Source of the DNA: CBDATB01 sp965199745
GTDB lineage: Bacteria > Bacteroidota > Bacteroidia > Cytophagales > Flammeovirgaceae
DNA length: 64,000 bases
Assembly (NCBI GenBank): GCA_965199745.1
Contig: CBDATB010000013.1
Span: 124,001-188,000 of the forward strand
Direction: 5' to 3'
Of the stretch, positions 27,454 through 35,989 are shown piece by piece. A program made the translations under genes and the position numbers. Positions within the stretch are counted from its first letter, which is position 1; the number at the start of each line of letters is the position of its first letter. Under the pieces are notes generated by a model. That model saw only the letters and a list, made by a program, of their open reading frames with translations, did not search any database and was not told where the DNA came from.

Positions 27454-27780
27454 TTACTTTATCATTTTTAATAATTCGCTCAATTCGTTTTCAGAAATAT
27501 TTACCATATCTGACTTGTCATATATCGCAAGTAGATAAACTGTTTCTTCTATCACTGCCACATAGGTAATCACTCTTGCTCCGCCTGATTTCTCTTTTCT
27601 CTTTGATTTTATTGCTAGACGGACTTTGTAACAACTTTGACCTATGGCATTCCCTTGTCTCGGATTTTCTTTAAGAGACCAGATCAACTCTAAAATATCG
27701 TCCGCTAAAGAGTAATATTTCTTGAATAATTTTCGTGCTTTTCTCTCAAAAGGCTCAATGGTCTTAACCTTGTAGCTCAT
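27454..27780 (-). CDS. RelE/ParE-family toxin
   Basis: A 108-residue protein with the ParE/RelE-like pattern: FERKARKLFKKYYSLADDI, then ENPRQGNAIGQSCYKVRLAI, and a C-terminal EETVYLLAIYDKSD strand. Members cleave mRNA on the ribosome or poison gyrase; which applies here is not evident. The start overlaps the antitoxin gene by 17 bp. It looks intact, so the pair could be an addiction module stabilising this accessory segment. Confidence 0.82.
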   Translation of the reverse strand: MSYKVKTIEPFERKARKLFKKYYSLADDILELIWSLKENPRQGNAIGQSCYKVRLAIKSKRKEKSGGARVITYVAVIEETVYLLAIYDKSDMVNISENELSELLKMIK

Positions 27781-27973
27781 GTATAAAGTCTTCGGCGTCT
27801 CTTGCTTGTTTTTTACCTGCCTTAATCAAGTTTAGCTCATCTACAGCTTGCTTAATATCCTCTATAATTTCTTCTTTTTCTGTTAAAGGCTCTGCCTTTA
27901 CAAACTTGAAGTTTTTAAGTACCTCCATAAAAAATGGTGCTTTCTCATCTTTGATGTCTAATAATACTTTCAT
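27764..27973 (-). CDS. Antitoxin partner of the RelE-type toxin
   Basis: A 69-residue acidic protein beginning MKVLLDIKDEKAPFFMEVL, then EKEEIIEDIKQAVDELNL. Small proteins of this form precede RelE-like toxins in many Bacteroidota. The helical C-terminal half probably wraps the toxin. The 17-bp overlap with the toxin gene supports coupled translation. Confidence 0.8.
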   Translation of the reverse strand: MKVLLDIKDEKAPFFMEVLKNFKFVKAEPLTEKEEIIEDIKQAVDELNLIKAGKKQARDAEDFIHELQG

Positions 27974-28012
27974 AATTAGTATGATTTATTCTACAAGGGT
28001 AAAGTTTTTAGA

Positions 28013-28630
28013 TTAAATTTTTATATTTATTCCAAGCCCTAGTTTAGTATAAGTGCTACTAAGATCATTTCTTCCTTTATCAAAGTTACTTCCACAACAT
28101 TGTGATTGATTTTTTTTACCTACTGTCCGTCCATAACTGTAAGAAAAATATAAAATATCATTCACTAAAGTCATATAAATTCCTGGAGCAAAATAACCTA
28201 AGTCTTCGGATGTATTAATATCTTTATTATTTGGAGTGTTAGGATAATCAGGAGAATTATCATAATTAGCATACCCTCCCTCAACTAAAAATCCTAGAGG
28301 TAGAAAACTCTTATTATTAATATGTACTATTCCTCTTATCGTATTCCAATAAAAACCTAAAACAACAGTGTAACGGTCTTCTCCAAAGCCAGCACCCATT
28401 GAAAATCATCCTCCTCTTGCTCCAATTCCTAATTCGTGGGTGATTAAATCCAAAGCATATGATTTTAGTTTATTACCGTCTTCATCTATAACTTCGTTAA
28501 AAGTTCTCATACCTACCATTAATCTCAAATTCTTAAATGTTCCGTCTTCAAATCCGCCTACTACTCCCTTCGCAATATGAGTCGTCCCTTCTGTAAGGGC
28601 TTTTGCCTTTGCTTCAAATTCTCTATTTTT
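28013..28630 (-). pseudogene. Truncated possible outer-membrane protein with in-frame TGA
   Basis: An open frame without start codon runs from about 28630 through THIAKGVVGGFEDGTF and LRLMVGMRTFNEVIDEDGN. It meets a TGA at about 28406-28408 where a Trp would fit (ARGG-stop-FSMGAGFG), then continues 128 codons. The Gly/aromatic-rich alternating pattern, ending GLGINIKI, looks like membrane beta-strands. The family is not recognised. The N-terminus is missing beside a 79-bp repeat. Confidence 0.6.
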
Positions 28631-28652
28631 ATTTTGTTTTATAAATTACCAC

Positions 28653-28731
28653 TAACTTATTTATATAGCAACAAATACAATATTTTATTTTTTGCTTTTA
28701 GCATATTTTAATTAATTCTGTTGTATCTATT
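28653..28731. repeat. 79-bp direct repeat, copy A
   Basis: Ungapped match to 29202-29280 with about 11 differences, beginning TAACTTATTTATATAGCA. The two copies flank the RDD gene. Confidence 0.8.
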
Positions 28732-28827
28732 TTTTTAAATGAGAATTGTCGTTAAAAATATTTTTCACAGAAAACAAAAGGTTCTTATCTTTTTCTTAGA
28801 AGAATGGTAGGATTATCCCAGCTACAT

Positions 28828-29190
28828 TTAAATCTTGTTTTGATTATCGGACAGATACCTGAGTGCATTTTCGTAAGAAATGTTTTCACGGTCTAAAAGT
28901 TTTCCTACTTTTTCTAAATAATTATCATACCAATATCCAAGACATATATAAAGTTCTTCACCATAAGTCAACCCACTACCATCTTTTTTAGATTTTGTGA
29001 AAATTTTTCCAATTGTCTGCCCTAAAGCATATTCCATTACAAAGTAATAGACGTAGTAAAAGATTATACCACCAATTTTCATTTGCTCTTGACTGACAAC
29101 ATCCTTGAGTAAATAAGATGAAAACATTATAAAAATTACAATGACGACTGAGTCAATCAAGAAATTCCCTAATCTTATTAACGAGTTCAT
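28828..29190 (-). CDS. RDD-type membrane protein chimera
   Basis: From the ATG at 29190 the 120-residue product begins MNSLIRLGNFLIDSVVIVIF and includes YYFVMEYALGQTIGKIFTKSK. This is the canonical first two-helix block of RDD-family membrane proteins. Where the family continues into further membrane segments, this protein switches to a soluble-looking tail (LTYGEELYICLGYWYDNYLEK). It is therefore either a truncation read into foreign sequence or a natural fusion. An upstream in-frame start at 29229 falls within the 79-bp repeat and is less likely. The repeat copies on both sides suggest that it moved as a unit. Confidence 0.7.
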   Translation of the reverse strand: MNSLIRLGNFLIDSVVIVIFIMFSSYLLKDVVSQEQMKIGGIIFYYVYYFVMEYALGQTIGKIFTKSKKDGSGLTYGEELYICLGYWYDNYLEKVGKLLDRENISYENALRYLSDNQNKI

Positions 29191-29201
29191 TTTATTTTGC
29201 A

Positions 29202-29280
29202 TAACTTGTTTATATAGCAGCAAATACAATGTTTTATTCTTTACTTTTACAATATGTTAATTAATTTTATTGTATTTATT
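29202..29280. repeat. 79-bp direct repeat, copy B
   Basis: Partner of 28653-28731, same orientation. Each copy contains AAATACAAT-type arms (AAATACAAT and ATTGTATTT) that could fold back. Confidence 0.8.
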
Positions 29281-29456
29281 CTTCTTCTTATACTCTGTCT
29301 TGAGTGGTTGAATACTTCATTTTCCGAGATATATTGTAGCATTATCCTTACAATAAAATAATTAAATATTAAAATCTTGATAGGTTTTGTAAGAAAACAT
29401 ATACAATATCCATTGATGATTTCATAAGATTCACCCATAGCCGCTCGATAATTCAT
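29247..29456 (-). CDS. Weak hypothetical ORF at the array edge
   Basis: A 69-codon frame beginning MNYRAAMGESYEIINGYCIC, rich in Ile and aromatic residues. No family is recognised. It overlaps the 79-bp repeat at its 3' end and starts at a perfect palindrome. It may be coding debris. Confidence 0.25.
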   Translation of the reverse strand: MNYRAAMGESYEIINGYCICFLTKPIKILIFNYFIVRIMLQYISENEVFNHSRQSIRRRINTIKLINIL

Positions 29457-29475
29457 TTTGTTAGCTTTAACAAAA
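29456..29475. repeat. Perfect palindrome TTTTGTTA-GCTT-TAACAAAA
   Basis: 8-bp arms around a 4-bp centre, marking the right edge of the cassette-like array. It contains GTTAGC, also the end of attC-like copy 3. Confidence 0.6.
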
Positions 29476-29557
29476 CGATCAAATTATTCTGCAAATTTAG
29501 CTGTACCAAGGATTAGCTGTTTTGCTGTTGAATACAAAAAATAAGTAGGGAAATGAG

Positions 29558-29591
29558 AAAAAGCCGAGTACGGTAATATGCTCGGCTTTTT
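29558..29591. terminator. Strong hairpin with T tract, orphan terminator
   Basis: AAAAAGCCGAG (29558-29568), a 12-nt loop and CTCGGCTTTTT (29581-29591): an intrinsic terminator by form. It lies between divergently oriented genes, so no visible gene ends here. It may be left from a gene lost to the insertion region, or belong to an unseen small RNA. Confidence 0.75.
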
Positions 29592-29706
29592 GTATTTTTG
29601 CTCAAAAATGCTCACTTTACGCTCTTTAGCGAGATTTAGGCATACCGAACCTCAGAGGCATAATGAGCAAAACAGTCCTAGAAATATTGTAGTAAAATTA
29701 ATAAGT

Positions 29707-30183
29707 ATGGCTATGCAGAAAGATAAAAAAATTCAAAAAACTGTTAGTATTCAGAATCGAAAAGCTGCTTATGAATATCACTTATTGGATAAATACACAA
29801 CAGGTATTGTTTTAAAGGGAACAGAGATCAAGTCCATTAGAATGGGCAAAGTATCTTTATCAGAAGCCTATTGCTTGTTTGTAAATGAAGAATTGTGGGC
29901 GAGAAAAATGTATATTAGTCCTTATGATATGGGAAATTTTCAGAACCATGAGGCACGAGCAGACAGAAAACTGCTGTTGAAAAAAAGGGAACTGAGACGA
30001 TTATTTAATAAGACAAAAGATAGAGGAAGTACCATCATTCCTATGCGCCTTTTTATCAATGATGAGGGTTTGGCAAAACTAGATATTGCTTTGGCAAAAG
30101 GCAAAAAACTCTACGATAAACGTGAGACTATCAAGGAAAGAGAAAGTAATCGAGTGCTAAAAGATAAGCTGACGAATTATTGA
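29707..30183 (+). CDS. smpB: SsrA-binding protein
   Basis: Binds tmRNA and delivers it to stalled ribosomes for trans-translation. The segments VSIQNRKAAYEYHLLDKYTTGI and VLKGTEIKSIRMGKVSLSEAYC are diagnostic, as is GKKLYDKRETIKERE near the C-terminus. I place the start at 29707 (or 29713), giving about 156-158 residues, the family norm. The open frame extends upstream to 29578, but those 43 residues are unlike SmpB. tmRNA itself is not in the window. Confidence 0.94.
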   Translation: MAMQKDKKIQKTVSIQNRKAAYEYHLLDKYTTGIVLKGTEIKSIRMGKVSLSEAYCLFVNEELWARKMYISPYDMGNFQNHEARADRKLLLKKRELRRLFNKTKDRGSTIIPMRLFINDEGLAKLDIALAKGKKLYDKRETIKERESNRVLKDKLTNY

Positions 30184-30331
30184 TTTTTCCTGACAAAAGA
30201 CTAGGTCAGGATAAATTCTAAAATTCGGTTCATATGGTAGCATCAGAATCAATTGAGGTTGGGTCTGTGAAAATTATGGAATTTGTTTTAAAAGTAGGCC
30301 GCCTCTTAACAGTTTTTTATCCGTTTAGTGT

Positions 30332-30790
30332 TCACTTTTTTATTTTTTTTGCCTCTAGCCAATATTTATAAGGCACTACTAGCATACCAAAACACTCCCC
30401 TTTTTCTCTTCCCAGATTCTTATGGTGTATTTTATGTGCCCTTCTAAGTGCTTTCAAGTAGGGGCTTTTGGTGCGTCTGAGTATTTTAAGCCGCTGATGA
30501 ATAAACAAGTCATGTACAAAAAAATAAGCTACGCCATATAGTGCGATGCCACTGCCTATACAGGCAAGCCAGTAAATTTCTTGCTGTATACCGACTAACA
30601 ATCCAAAGAAACTCGGAACAGCAAATATCAGAAAGAAAGTGTCATTTTTTTCAAAGAATCCCGAATCTTTCAGGTGATGGTCTTCGTGTAGTGTCCATAG
30701 GAAGCCGTGCATAATATACTTGTGAGTAAACCAAGCTACAAATTCCATAAAAAAGAAGGTAGCAATCGTAATGAGCAGATAGGCAGCCAT
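30332..30790 (-). CDS. crtZ: Carotenoid beta-ring hydroxylase (CrtZ type)
   Basis: A 152-residue membrane di-iron hydroxylase of the fatty-acid-hydroxylase superfamily. The histidine clusters are HKYIMH, HEDHH, HDLFIHQR and HKIHH, with about four membrane helices. In Bacteroidota such proteins convert beta-carotene to zeaxanthin. No other carotenoid genes are beside it. The short length and histidine spacing favour CrtZ over sterol or sphingolipid hydroxylases. Confidence 0.88.
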   Translation of the reverse strand: MAAYLLITIATFFFMEFVAWFTHKYIMHGFLWTLHEDHHLKDSGFFEKNDTFFLIFAVPSFFGLLVGIQQEIYWLACIGSGIALYGVAYFFVHDLFIHQRLKILRRTKSPYLKALRRAHKIHHKNLGREKGECFGMLVVPYKYWLEAKKIKK

Positions 30791-30879
30791 ACCAAAATAT
30801 TTGTTTTAAAGGTTGATTATTCTATAATAACGAGTAATTAACAACTAGGTGGCTGCCTTTGTTTTGCTATTAAAAAATA

Positions 30880-31518
30880 CTATCTTTTGCTTTCATTTTG
30901 AAGTCTTTGCAAGTGGTAAGTAATATAAACACTTCCCACGATAGTAGTTACAAACCAATTGAATTTTCCGGGAAGTACTTGATTGACAACAAAAAAAGCG
31001 GTTACTGACGCAATATATCCTCCCGTTATTTTTGCTATATGCATAGCAAGCCATCGGTCTTTTACTTGCATTGGCTTGTAAAATAATATTAGGTCTCTCG
31101 TGCCTAGTATCACAGCACCCAAGCCGAAAAAGATAGATACCAGATCGAATGAACTGCCTTTGATGAGTGTGTGCATTATCATAAAAAACCCAATAATAAT
31201 CACACTGCCTGCCATCAGCTTGTCATATTTTATGTGGTATTTAAGGTTTTTAAATTTTATAGCCCTGTATCCGCTGATGAGCAAGTACAAGCTAAATAGT
31301 CCGATAGAAAATAAAAAAGGATTCTCGTGTTTGGGCAACAAAGCTATAAGCATCGAAAGAGCGGTCGACCAAATCATTGCATAATAAAATACTTTCCCAA
31401 ACCGCTTATGTGTGAGGTTGCCTTTTTTAGCTATTATTGAGACAGTGCCGCTTACAAGGGCAGTACTTCCCAGTCCTGCGTGAATCAAAATCGAATATTG
31501 AATAATCTGTTCTATCAT
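30880..31518 (-). CDS. Multi-pass membrane protein (DUF2306-like)
   Basis: A 212-residue protein with about six to seven membrane helices. HAGLGSTALVSGTVSII, the GNLTHKRFGKVFYYAM loop and the C-terminal WLAMHIAKITGGYIA suggest the DUF2306-like group, whose His residues could bind haem or metal. No function is established. It is transcribed in the direction of the crtZ-like gene 90 bp away. Confidence 0.65.
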   Translation of the reverse strand: MIEQIIQYSILIHAGLGSTALVSGTVSIIAKKGNLTHKRFGKVFYYAMIWSTALSMLIALLPKHENPFLFSIGLFSLYLLISGYRAIKFKNLKYHIKYDKLMAGSVIIIGFFMIMHTLIKGSSFDLVSIFFGLGAVILGTRDLILFYKPMQVKDRWLAMHIAKITGGYIASVTAFFVVNQVLPGKFNWFVTTIVGSVYITYHLQRLQNESKR

Positions 31519-31704
31519 ACTTTTTTAGTACAAAAAACTAATTAAATCTGCTAAAATCGAAAAAAAGATTATTTGCCCCATCTTTGCTAGTTGTAGAGAC
31601 CACTAAGTAAGGAGGGTAGCTCCGTTTTTCAAATTAATAGGGATATTCTACACTAAGCAGGGACGAGTAACAAGTAATTAGAAGTAAGGGGGGGGATTCA
31701 AAAA

Positions 31705-32556
31705 TTATTTTTTGAATATATCATTGAACTTTTGTACAAAGTTTCTTGATACGGGTACTAAAGAGGAGCTAAATTTTACTTGTAATTTCAAGCCCTGTGC
31801 ATTACCAGTAATATGTTTGATTTGGCTTAAATTCACGATAAATGCGCGATGGGTTTGGAAGAAAATTTCTTCATTATTGAGTTGATCTCGAATGCTTTTT
31901 AGTGTATTGCGTATTTTGATAGATTGTTCCGAGCGATTTTTTTCATAGTGTATAATGACGTAGTTGCCTAAAGACTCGATGTAAAGTATCTGGAAAGGGG
32001 TGAGATTTACTGCCGTATTGTAGATGCCCGACAGGGTTAGGGTTTGATCAATTATATTACTAGAGGTATTGGTTTTATTTTCCTTATGTACCTCTTTATT
32101 AATTAGCTCGGCTACTTTGAAATGTTTTAAGTAAAGTCTATTCTGATTGACTAATACCAGAGCCACGTTCGGAAATATGCTAACCGAGTAGGTATAAAAA
32201 ATAAAGCTGATAAAGCTGAATGGCTGACCAGACGAAGGGCTTATGACATGCACGGTATAAAAATAGTTAGCACAAGTAACGGCAAGAGCTACCCAAAGTA
32301 GGAAAGAGATATCTTTCCATACGGTCCATGTAGATTCTTTAAATATTCTTTCAACAAGAAACATATGAAGCAAAGCCACCACAGCACTGATGATACCGTA
32401 TCCTGAAATAATTATAAACTTTTGTTCCGTAATAGTTGATAAGCCAAAAGGTTGGAAAACTAATAAAAATAAAAAAACAAGCGTACCTACACCTGTCGCG
32501 AGTAAACATTTATCGCGGTGCGAACTCATCAGGGGATATGCTTCGGTCAGCTTCAT
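31705..32556 (-). CDS. Membrane-bound LytTR transcriptional regulator
   Basis: A 283-residue regulator with four N-terminal membrane helices (about residues 17-125) and a C-terminal LytTR DNA-binding domain. That domain shows LYIESLGNYVIIHYE, the FFQTHRAFIVNLSQI motif and LVPVSRNFVQKF. No receiver domain is present, so the signal is probably sensed directly by the membrane part. The gene stands alone; its target is not visible. A run of eight G residues lies just after its stop (around 31688-31695). Confidence 0.88.
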   Translation of the reverse strand: MKLTEAYPLMSSHRDKCLLATGVGTLVFLFLLVFQPFGLSTITEQKFIIISGYGIISAVVALLHMFLVERIFKESTWTVWKDISFLLWVALAVTCANYFYTVHVISPSSGQPFSFISFIFYTYSVSIFPNVALVLVNQNRLYLKHFKVAELINKEVHKENKTNTSSNIIDQTLTLSGIYNTAVNLTPFQILYIESLGNYVIIHYEKNRSEQSIKIRNTLKSIRDQLNNEEIFFQTHRAFIVNLSQIKHITGNAQGLKLQVKFSSSLVPVSRNFVQKFNDIFKK

Positions 32557-32649
32557 GAAAATAGCGGTATAAAAGAAATAACTAAATTCATATTTTAAAC
32601 TCTTTGATAAATATTTTGTTCAGCTTAGGACTCACCTAAACAGCACGGG

Positions 32650-33828
32650 TCATATCTTTTCTGTTTTCTTTATGTATAAGTGCAAAACCAAAAATAAAAA
32701 GACCAGTAAAAGGGGAAGAGTAGATATGTACCGCAAAACTTCAGTGCCTGAGTCCGACAAATCCATGAAACGTCCCATAACAGGCAGAATAATAGAGACA
32801 GAAAACATACCAATACCGCCCATAATAGAAAGTCCCAATGCACCTGATGCAGGTATTTTTTCTGCTACAAAACCTAACATGGTCGGCCAAAAAAAGCAAA
32901 TACCCACAGCAAAAATAGTAGCAGCAACAAACACCATATAACCTGCAGACCAACTGAGCATATACAGTCCTAGGAAGGAAAAAAAAGCACTGAACAACAG
33001 CATACCCGTAGTACTGAGGTGGCGTACCACGGTCCCTGCAAAAGTTCTGCCCACTGCCATAATACCATTAATAAAGGCTAATACCAGAATACCTGAAACG
33101 CCTGTTTCTTTTAGCAAACTGACAATTCGTTGGTTCGTGCCAAGCTCAGTAGCGGCAGTCAGAACCATACAAAACGCAATAAATAAAAACAAAGGTTTTA
33201 AAATAGCAAGCCACATCTGATTGGTGGAAACACCGGACGCTACCCGCTCGGTTTGTGGCAGAGTGTTCTTCAAGAACATATATCCATAGATACCCAAAGG
33301 TATAAACAGCGTAGATACCATCAATTGCCAGTTAAGTCTGAGTATGTCCATGGTAACGTAGGCTATAACACTCCCAATAACAATGCCTCCTGGGAACCAT
33401 ACGTGAAATCTATTGAGCATTTTAGTTTTATCATTCGGATAAAGCGTGGTAACCAGCGGGTTTAAAGCTGCTTCTACCATGCCATTGCCAATTCCTATAG
33501 CCAGTGTACCCAGAAATAACATCCAAAAATCTCCAGCTACAAGTGTAACGATAATACCGATAAGATGCCCTAAAAATGCAATCAATACAATACGTTTCAT
33601 ACCAAAAACGTCTACCAGAGACCCTCCCAATACCATAGCTAAAGTAAAGCCCCAAAATGCTGGAGCAAATGCAAGTCCTATATCCTCCAAAGAAAGCTTA
33701 TAACCTTCCGAACCAAAAACTGCCTCGAGGCGGGCACGGATGGCAAAAGTCATTGCCGTAACTATCAATGCCATACAACTAGCGTTGAAAAGGCTTTTCG
33801 CATCAATTTGTTTTTGATCTTTGATCAT
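32650..33828 (-). CDS. MFS transporter
   Basis: A 392-residue major facilitator with 12 membrane helices. GGSLVDVFGMKRIVLIAF matches the loop 2-3 signature region, and GIGNGMVEAALNPLV resembles helix 5 of sugar-type MFS members in Bacteroidota. The substrate is not determinable. Its start overlaps the upstream GNAT gene by 26 bp, so the two are translationally coupled. Confidence 0.88.
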   Translation of the reverse strand: MIKDQKQIDAKSLFNASCMALIVTAMTFAIRARLEAVFGSEGYKLSLEDIGLAFAPAFWGFTLAMVLGGSLVDVFGMKRIVLIAFLGHLIGIIVTLVAGDFWMLFLGTLAIGIGNGMVEAALNPLVTTLYPNDKTKMLNRFHVWFPGGIVIGSVIAYVTMDILRLNWQLMVSTLFIPLGIYGYMFLKNTLPQTERVASGVSTNQMWLAILKPLFLFIAFCMVLTAATELGTNQRIVSLLKETGVSGILVLAFINGIMAVGRTFAGTVVRHLSTTGMLLFSAFFSFLGLYMLSWSAGYMVFVAATIFAVGICFFWPTMLGFVAEKIPASGALGLSIMGGIGMFSVSIILPVMGRFMDLSDSGTEVLRYISTLPLLLVFLFLVLHLYIKKTEKI

Positions 33829-34321
33829 AATTTGGTGATTTAGAAATACTCTGTTTATAGTGTTTAATATCTTCCTCTGTCAAGCGGCATGTATACCATT
33901 CGCGATCAAATTTGGCATTAATTTTTTTATAAAACTCAATTGCTGGCTCGTTCCAAGTAAGCACTTGCCATATAAGCCTTTTCACTTGCATATCGCGTGC
34001 CTTTGTTATTAATGCGTCGAAGAGCAGTTTACCAATGCCTTTTCTTCTGTGTTTTTCACTAACTACCAAATCATCCAGATATATACACTTTCCTTTCCAG
34101 GTAGAATAGTTGATGTAATACAAAGCCATGCCAACGACTTGCTTTTGATGTTCGGCTACAAAAAATTCAAAAAAAGACTTTTTTCCAAATGCATCCTCGA
34201 GCATTTGTTCGGGGCTGTTTTCTACCTCATGACCTGCTTTCTCATACTCAGCCAATTCCTCAATCAAGCGGTATGCGGCAGGTACATCATCCGGATTGCC
34301 CTTTCTAATAGTGTAGTCCAT
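33803..34321 (-). CDS. GNAT-family N-acetyltransferase (diamine acetyltransferase-like)
   Basis: A 172-residue acetyl-CoA-dependent acetyltransferase. Motif A is visible as IYLDDLVVSEKHRRKGIGKLL, and WNEPAIEFYKKINA is the C-terminal motif B. The overall pattern resembles spermidine/diamine acetyltransferases (SSAT). I use the ATG at 34321 (MDYTIRKGNPDDV), which matches family N-termini; the frame extends upstream to 34399 without homology. The end overlaps the MFS gene. Confidence 0.88.
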   Translation of the reverse strand: MDYTIRKGNPDDVPAAYRLIEELAEYEKAGHEVENSPEQMLEDAFGKKSFFEFFVAEHQKQVVGMALYYINYSTWKGKCIYLDDLVVSEKHRRKGIGKLLFDALITKARDMQVKRLIWQVLTWNEPAIEFYKKINAKFDREWYTCRLTEEDIKHYKQSISKSPNYDQRSKTN

Positions 34322-34572
34322 AAGCAGTGAATCAATTAGTTTGCCAGTACAAAGATCAATAGCCTGTAAGGATTTGAATAAATTATTAATGCATATCAAA
34401 GAATTAAATTAAAAAAATTAGCCTAAAAATGCAATGCACACGGGCAGGGAGCAAAAAAATAGAACTAAAATAGCTTTTTCTTACTGAAAACATATATTTC
34501 GACGATTAATTTACATTATTAAAAAAAAGTGGAAATGTAAAGATTAACTGTCCCGTAAACTGTTAATTAAGG

Positions 34573-35148
34573 TTAAGTACCATAAAATTTTTTCATTCGG
34601 ATAAAATCGAGCAAAGGTTCTGTTAAGAGGTATCTCACCGACTTTCCTTCTTGAATCGCCTTTCGAACAAAGGTAGCTGAAATATCCACTTTAGGAGCAT
34701 TCACTACAGTGATATGTGCGTGCTTAATAAGCGATGTGTTGCTATGATTATTTCTGGGATACACAAAAATAGGAAAGTTTTCGAGGATGTGTCGGTAGTT
34801 TTTCCATTTAGGTAAAGTCTTTAGGTTGTCTTCTCCCATAATGAGGCAGAATTTTCTGTCGGGGTTTTTCTCTGAAAGGTAAGCGAGTGTATCAATAGTA
34901 TAATTGGGTCTTGGCATATTAAACTCTATATCGCTTACTTTAAAATGTGGGTTATTGTCAATAGCGATTTTGATCATATCATAGCGGTCGAATTGGTGTA
35001 ATAGGGTATTCGCTTTTTTGAAAGGATTATGTGGAGAGACGACAAACCAGAGCTGCTTTAAGTCCGTATATGCTACCATAGCCTCAGCAATGATTAAATG
35101 ACCGATATGAATAGGATTAAACGAGCCAAAAAATAAACCTGTTTTCAT
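34573..35148 (-). CDS. nadD: Nicotinate-nucleotide adenylyltransferase
   Basis: Transfers AMP from ATP to nicotinate mononucleotide in NAD synthesis. The 191-residue product has GSFNPIHIGHL (HxGH nucleotidyltransferase motif), LIMGEDNLKTLPKW and the ISATFVRKAI motif. The start at 35148 (MKTGLFFGSF) is the family start; the frame is open upstream to 35478 but that part overlaps the divergent glycosyltransferase gene. It is intact. Confidence 0.95.
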   Translation of the reverse strand: MKTGLFFGSFNPIHIGHLIIAEAMVAYTDLKQLWFVVSPHNPFKKANTLLHQFDRYDMIKIAIDNNPHFKVSDIEFNMPRPNYTIDTLAYLSEKNPDRKFCLIMGEDNLKTLPKWKNYRHILENFPIFVYPRNNHSNTSLIKHAHITVVNAPKVDISATFVRKAIQEGKSVRYLLTEPLLDFIRMKKFYGT

Positions 35149-35156
35149 AATTCTGC

Positions 35157-35164
35157 TAACTTTG
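35157..35164 (+). promoter_or_regulatory. Candidate -7 element for the glycosyltransferase-uvrC genes
   Basis: TAACTTTG fits TAnnTTTG exactly and lies 44 bp before the glycosyltransferase ATG in a short divergent intergenic gap. Confidence 0.45.
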
Positions 35165-35208
35165 CATTTCTTAAAAACTGAAAATTGCGCTAGTGCAAAC
35201 TTACAGCA

Positions 35209-35976
35209 ATGGTTAACAATAAAAAAATAGTTGTAGTAATGCCTGCTTATAATGCAGCGCAAACTTTGGAAAAAACTTTTCAAGAAATCCCTTTCGACGT
35301 GGTGGATGAAGTCATTTTGGTTGATGACCATAGCAGTGACAATACTTCGGCTATTGCTAAAGATATTGGAGTGAATCATGTTATAAGACACCGTAAGAAT
35401 TTGGGCTATGGCGGCAACCAAAAAACCTGCTATGATAAAGCACTCGAAATAAATGCCGATATTGTGATTATGCTTCATCCTGACTATCAGTATACGCCCA
35501 AATTAATTGCACCTATGGCCTATTTAATTGCAAACAATGTATATTCTCTCGTATTAGGTTCCAGGATATTAGGCAATGGTGCACTCAAAGGCGGCATGCC
35601 GATGTATAAATACCTAGCTAATCGGCTGCTTACACTGGTTCAGAATATATTAACCGGTCAAAAATTATCGGAATATCATACAGGCTACCGCGCTTTTTCC
35701 GCTGAAGTGCTAAAAAGTATCGACTATCACAGTAACTCCAACGATTTTGTATTTGATAACCAAATACTCTCACAAATCATTTATCGGCACTTTGCAATTG
35801 CAGAAATCACTTGCCCTACAAAATATTTTGAGCAGGCTTCCTCTATTAACTTCAAAAGAAGTATTATATATGGTTTAGGCGTGTTAAACGTATCATCGCA
35901 GCATTTTCTTGCAAGAATGGGTATCTTTATGCCTGAGATATTTAAAAGAAAAAATACAAGCGTAATTGATGCTTAA
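35209..35976 (+). CDS. Family 2 glycosyltransferase (DPM1/GtrB-like)
   Basis: A 255-residue GT-A fold transferase. VVVMPAYNAAQTLEKTF opens the domain, EVILVDDHSSDNT binds the nucleotide sugar, and HPDYQYTPK stands in for the DxD region. YHTGYRAFSAEVL is the acceptor-side motif of DPM-like enzymes. It lacks C-terminal membrane helices, so it is probably peripheral to the membrane. uvrC follows 13 bp downstream on the same strand. Confidence 0.88.
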   Translation: MVNNKKIVVVMPAYNAAQTLEKTFQEIPFDVVDEVILVDDHSSDNTSAIAKDIGVNHVIRHRKNLGYGGNQKTCYDKALEINADIVIMLHPDYQYTPKLIAPMAYLIANNVYSLVLGSRILGNGALKGGMPMYKYLANRLLTLVQNILTGQKLSEYHTGYRAFSAEVLKSIDYHSNSNDFVFDNQILSQIIYRHFAIAEITCPTKYFEQASSINFKRSIIYGLGVLNVSSQHFLARMGIFMPEIFKRKNTSVIDA

Positions 35977-35989
35977 TACATAACTGCCT

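Noticed and set aside
30188..30211. TCCTGAC/GTCAGGA hairpin after smpB
   Set aside because: Seven-bp stem with a 10-nt loop and no T tract on either strand; too weak to call a terminator.
33431..33703. Overlapping ORFs on both strands inside the MFS gene
   Set aside because: Frame shadows of a complete 12-helix transporter.
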